Shown: positions 5,898-8,618 of the stretch, in pieces
Numbering within the stretch: the stretch's first letter is position 1
Layout of the letters: the number at the start of each line of letters is the position of its first letter
Origin: an uncultured Bacilli bacterium
Lineage (GTDB): Bacteria > Bacillota_I > Bacilli_A > RF39 > UBA660
Direction: 5' to 3'
Length of the DNA stretch: 8,618 nucleotides
Assembly: GCA_948999435.1 (NCBI GenBank)
Contig: CARJCM010000050.1
Span: 1 to 8,618, forward strand
Notes under the pieces: generated by a model
Told to the model about the DNA's origin: nothing
Seen by the model: the letters and a program-made list of their open reading frames with translations, nothing else
Database searches by the model: none
Translations under genes and position numbers: made by a program

Positions 5898-5925
5898 CGA
5901 CAAAACCTAACATATTTCGACAAAA
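5898..5925 (-). repeat. Tandem TTTTGTCG motif, Spo0A-box-like
   Basis: TTTTGTCG occurs twice on the minus strand (5918-5925 and 5898-5905), exactly 20 bases apart, about two helical turns. The copy at 5916-5922 extends to TGTCGAA, the core of the Spo0A (0A) box; the other reads TGTCGCG. They lie 105-130 bases upstream of the Rpn start, upstream of its predicted promoter. The left copy partly overlaps the T tract of the U32 terminator. Binding by Spo0A or any other regulator is inference. Confidence 0.4.
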
Positions 5926-5970
5926 AAGAAATTGTGTAATTTAAAATTTATAGGAAGATTTATCACACAA
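5921..5970 (-). terminator. Probable terminator of the U32 gene
   Basis: On the minus strand TTGTGTGAT (5962-5970) pairs with ATTACACAA (5932-5940) over 9 positions with one G-U. The loop is 21 bases and the tail is TTTCTTTTTT. It begins about 54 bases after the U32 stop codon. The large loop makes it weaker than the others. A small AT-only dyad, AATAAC-TT-GTTATT (6015-6028), overlaps the stop codon itself. Confidence 0.5.
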
Positions 5971-6023
5971 AAATACGATTTATATAATTAAGTAGTAATA
6001 GAGGAAAATTAAATAATAACTTG

Positions 6024-8228
6024 TTATTGTTGTTCTTTCTTTAGAAGAGCATAATTAACTTTATTATAAATATCTAATACTTCTTTACTACTTTCATTAT
6101 CAAACTCTAATCTAAATACATTAACTCCCATATTTTTTAAATTATTAATATTATCTATTAGATTTATTTTTTTATCACTAAGTAAATGGGTATAACCATC
6201 ATTAAATACTCTAAACTTTCTTTTATTTTTATCTTCTAAATAACAGTTAGTATTATTATTTAAATTTTGATTTTTTATTAAATTATATTTCATAATCATA
6301 TATTCCAAAGTACCATATATTATAAATTCCACATCTTTATTATTATCACAATTATTCATTAATAAGTTTAATCTTTCTAAAGAAAGTTCTGGACTTAAAC
6401 AAACTCTTTTAACATTTATACTAGCTAAATAATTTAAATAACTACTATTTACAACATTAAGATAATAATCAGTACATACTTTATTGCTATTTATATATTT
6501 TAAACTACCAGTTTCTCCGATTAAAAGAGATTCATTTTGATAATCTTTAAAACTATTATTAATTCTATTAAGTCTTAAATAAACATTATTCCCTTTATAT
6601 TTATTATATAGTTTTTCATTAGACACATATATATCAACATTTAAATCAAGTAATGTTTTAAGTTGCTCTTCGTTTCTCACAAAAGCACTAATTCTTAAAT
6701 CATTATTTCTTTTAAAATTTATATTATTTTTATAATTTAATTCTATCTTTCTATTTATAAAAGTTCTTTTATTTATTAGTTCTCGAATTAAGTTTCTTCT
6801 AATTTCATTTAATACCCCAACTGGTATAAATATATTATCATCTATATCTAAATCTATCTTATTAATAATAAAAGGTGTATTTCCAAGCTTACTAAGAATT
6901 TCTTTAATTCTAATTTCACTAATAGGACTATTTAAAGCTTCACTTACAATATCACCAGTATACTCTACATTATTTATGGTATCACTATAACTAACCTTCA
7001 AGTTTTCTCCAATATGAGCATAAATACTACAATTAATCTTTATCTTTTTTTTAAAATTATCTTTTAATTCATTAATAAGCTTACTATTAATAGTAAGTAA
7101 AACACTTCCTTTAGATTTTAAATCACATTTATTATCTATATAAATATAACTATCTTTTAAGCCTTTATTAATTAATAATCCTTTTTCATTATATAAAAAA
7201 TTTACATATAAACCAGTATTATTAGGAAGTCTAATCGCATCTCCTTGATTTAATTCATGAGTTAAATATATTTTAATTTTATCATGAGTATAAAGGGCTA
7301 CTTTACCTATTTCTACCCCTTGATGATTAGAAGAATTTAAACTAATAAATTCGCTATCAGTATTATTAAATAAATAACCCTTTGTAAAGCCTCTATTATA
7401 TAAACTTTTCAAATTAAATATTTCTTCATCACTTAAAATATAATTATCATTATCTAATAATTTACGATATATACTAGTAACATAACCTACATATTCTGGA
7501 CTTTTCATTCTACCTTCTATTTTAAAGCTTATTGCTTTACTACTCTTCAATTTTTCAAAATTATTAGTAGTATTAAACTCTTTAGGACTTAGAAGATATT
7601 TAGAATCAATTATTTTTTTATCATTATCTATTAAATTAAAAGGAGTTCTACAAAGTCCCGCACATTCTCCTCTATTACCACTTCTGTTTAAAAGAAAAGA
7701 TGAGAAATAACATTCTCCAGAATAAGAAATACATAAAGCTCCATGAATAAATACTTCTAACTCTAAAGAAGTATTTAAATTATTTATTTCTTCTAAACTA
7801 AGTTCTCTAGCTAAAACTACTCTTTTTACTCCAAGACTTTCTAAAAATTTTATTTGTTCGATATTATGTGTATGTGCTTGTGTAGAAGCATGAATTTCTA
7901 AATCTGGCAAATACTTTCTAATTAAAGTAATTAATCCCAAATCTTGTACAATAACTGCATCAACACCTATATTATATAAAAAACATAAATATTCTAAAAC
8001 ATTTTCTATTTCATCTTCATAAATAATTGTATTAACAGTTACATATATTTTAACTCCATATAAATGACAATAATCCACAGCTTCCCTAAGTTCATCATTA
8101 TTAAAGTTAGGCGCATATTTTCTAGCCCCAAAAAGTTTACCAGAAAGATATACAGCATCCGCCCCATTATTAACTGCAGCCTTTAAAGAATCAAAGGAAC
8201 CAGCAGGAGCAAGTAATTCTTTTTTCAT
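6024..8228 (-). CDS. U32-family protein with DUF3656-like middle, probable RNA hydroxylation enzyme
   Basis: The 734-residue cytoplasmic protein begins with a U32 TIM-barrel-like domain (LLAPAGSFDSLKAAVNNGAD at 6-25; HASTQAHTHN at 113-122; KIEGRMKSPEY at 236-246). Four cysteines, C166-x6-C173-x15-C189-x3-C193, match the iron-sulfur ligands of the family. Residues about 280-490 (NRGFTKGYLF, NHQGVEIGKV) look like the DUF3656 region found in RlhA. Residues about 505-730 form a second U32-like half without the full cysteine set. Relatives include RlhA (23S rRNA C2501 hydroxylation) and TrhP (tRNA 5-hydroxyuridine, prephenate-dependent); older annotation as collagenase-like protease is doubtful. 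It is longer than RlhA (about 670), so the exact substrate is uncertain. The start at ATG 8228 has only GTGAT upstream. It lies alone, with a promoter directly behind the terminator of the neighbouring gene. Confidence 0.88.
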   Translation of the reverse strand: MKKELLAPAGSFDSLKAAVNNGADAVYLSGKLFGARKYAPNFNNDELREAVDYCHLYGVKIYVTVNTIIYEDEIENVLEYLCFLYNIGVDAVIVQDLGLITLIRKYLPDLEIHASTQAHTHNIEQIKFLESLGVKRVVLARELSLEEINNLNTSLELEVFIHGALCISYSGECYFSSFLLNRSGNRGECAGLCRTPFNLIDNDKKIIDSKYLLSPKEFNTTNNFEKLKSSKAISFKIEGRMKSPEYVGYVTSIYRKLLDNDNYILSDEEIFNLKSLYNRGFTKGYLFNNTDSEFISLNSSNHQGVEIGKVALYTHDKIKIYLTHELNQGDAIRLPNNTGLYVNFLYNEKGLLINKGLKDSYIYIDNKCDLKSKGSVLLTINSKLINELKDNFKKKIKINCSIYAHIGENLKVSYSDTINNVEYTGDIVSEALNSPISEIRIKEILSKLGNTPFIINKIDLDIDDNIFIPVGVLNEIRRNLIRELINKRTFINRKIELNYKNNINFKRNNDLRISAFVRNEEQLKTLLDLNVDIYVSNEKLYNKYKGNNVYLRLNRINNSFKDYQNESLLIGETGSLKYINSNKVCTDYYLNVVNSSYLNYLASINVKRVCLSPELSLERLNLLMNNCDNNKDVEFIIYGTLEYMIMKYNLIKNQNLNNNTNCYLEDKNKRKFRVFNDGYTHLLSDKKINLIDNINNLKNMGVNVFRLEFDNESSKEVLDIYNKVNYALLKKEQQ

Positions 8229-8233
8229 AAAAC

Positions 8234-8257
8234 ATCACAAAATAATTATAGCACAAA
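8234..8257 (-). promoter_or_regulatory. U32 gene extended -10 promoter and weak ribosome binding site
   Basis: On the minus strand TTTGTGC-TATAAT (8245-8257) is a perfect -10 with a TGC extension, identical over 13 bases to the ymfF promoter. No -35 is recognisable; that region is the upstream terminator. GTGAT (8234-8238) lies 5 bases before ATG 8228 and would be at the very 5' end of the message. Confidence 0.65.
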
Positions 8258-8258
8258 A

Positions 8259-8283
8259 ACAAAAAAGAGAGAATAAATCTCTC
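8259..8283 (-). terminator. Intrinsic terminator of the right-edge gene
   Basis: On the minus strand GAGAGA (8278-8283), loop TTTAT and TCTCTC (8267-8272) are followed by six T residues, a G and more T. It begins 3 bases after the stop codon of the right-edge gene. Confidence 0.8.
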
Positions 8284-8286
8284 AAA

Positions 8287-8618
8287 TTATTGCACAACAT
8301 AAGGATTAGATTGAGTTCCATTACCTGATGAAAAAGTTACATCAGAGCGTAAATTTATTACTGGGCGCAAACCATAAGAGGAACTCACATTGTAGGCACC
8401 GAGATTGCCATACACATCCACATAGAACACGATAGCGAAAGCATTATTAGTAGTTTTATGCCAGCGACCCGGAGACATGGTCCAGTAGTATTGTCCATTG
8501 TATAGATAGTATGATGTATTGTTTTCGTTCTTTCCTCCTGCAAACTCTACTTCATCCGCGGTGATTAATCCTACCTTTAATGTATATACATCTCCTGAAT
8601 TGCATGCTAGTGTTGGTG
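8287..8618 (-). CDS. C-terminal part of a probable secreted or pilin-like protein, runs off right edge
   Basis: The frame is open from the right edge to TAA at 8287 (110 codons, start outside the window). The visible sequence contains VGLITADEVEFAGG, a SYYLYNGQYYWTMSPGRW segment, GLRPVINLRSDVTF and a NGTQSNPYVV tail. This pattern is common at the C-terminus of extracellular or prepilin-like proteins of gut Bacilli. It also resembles the C-type-lectin-like fold of formylglycine-generating-enzyme relatives (G-RPV near the end). A Met at 8478 is internal and not the start. GC is about 40% against 20-25% in the neighbouring genes, so its history or selection differs. The N-terminus, needed to show a signal peptide or pilin motif, is missing. 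The family call is by pattern memory and moderately sure. Confidence 0.65.
   Translation of the reverse strand, partial: PTLACNSGDVYTLKVGLITADEVEFAGGKNENNTSYYLYNGQYYWTMSPGRWHKTTNNAFAIVFYVDVYGNLGAYNVSSSYGLRPVINLRSDVTFSSGNGTQSNPYVVQ

Noticed and set aside
5891..5900. DnaA-box-like TTATCCGCG
   Set aside because: It has two mismatches to TTATCCACA, is a single copy, and no dnaA/dnaN or AT-rich unwinding cluster is associated with it, so there is no origin evidence.
1..8618. CRISPR arrays, tRNA or rRNA genes, riboswitches
   Set aside because: No regularly spaced direct repeats, cloverleaf-like segments or long structured leaders were seen; leaders here are too short for riboswitches.

Overview
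This window looks like the genome of a low-GC Bacillota lineage, most likely an uncultured gut Bacilli (RF39/Erysipelotrichales-like) or a relative. Most genes are very AT-rich and their proteins are rich in Asn, Lys and Ile. LexA, the paired M16 proteins of the YmfF/YmfH type and the U32 protein are all Firmicutes-type. A gene ends in TGA directly on a terminator stem, which argues for the standard bacterial code rather than the Mycoplasma code. The taxonomic placement is inference from protein style.

Layout, left to right. 1-57 (+) holds a piece of ribosomal protein S13 (rpsM) that stops abruptly at a composition break. 1-540 (-) is an unrecognised gene running off the left edge; its last codons read antisense through the rpsM piece. 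616-1410 (-) is an AraC-family regulator with a GyrI-like effector domain. 1476-4011 (-) is a two-gene operon, ymfF then ymfH, with a 14-base overlap. 4171-4800 (+) is lexA, divergent from ymfF. 4945-5793 (-) is a PD-(D/E)XK nuclease of the Rpn family, convergent with lexA. 6024-8228 (-) is a long U32 'peptidase' with a DUF3656-like middle and a degenerate second U32 half. 8287-8618 (-) is the C-terminal end of a probable secreted or pilin-like protein of clearly higher GC, running off the right edge.

Transcription units appear small. Nearly every gene or gene pair has its own promoter and its own intrinsic terminator. Promoters are mostly extended -10 (TGN) type and sit so close to the genes that the predicted leaders are only about 10-30 bases. 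Several terminators include the stop codon of the gene they end. No stretch longer than 230 bases lacks a gene; the largest gap, 5794-6023, carries the rpn promoter, a tandem TTTTGTCG motif and the U32 terminator.

Functional links: the M16 pair probably belongs to elongation factor P modification, the U32 protein to RNA hydroxylation, LexA to the SOS response, and Rpn to DNA cleavage, recombination or phage defence. No CRISPR array, tRNA, rRNA or complete insertion sequence is visible. The points most worth a second look are the truncated rpsM junction at the left edge and a possible internal translation start in the Rpn gene that would make an intragenic antitoxin.
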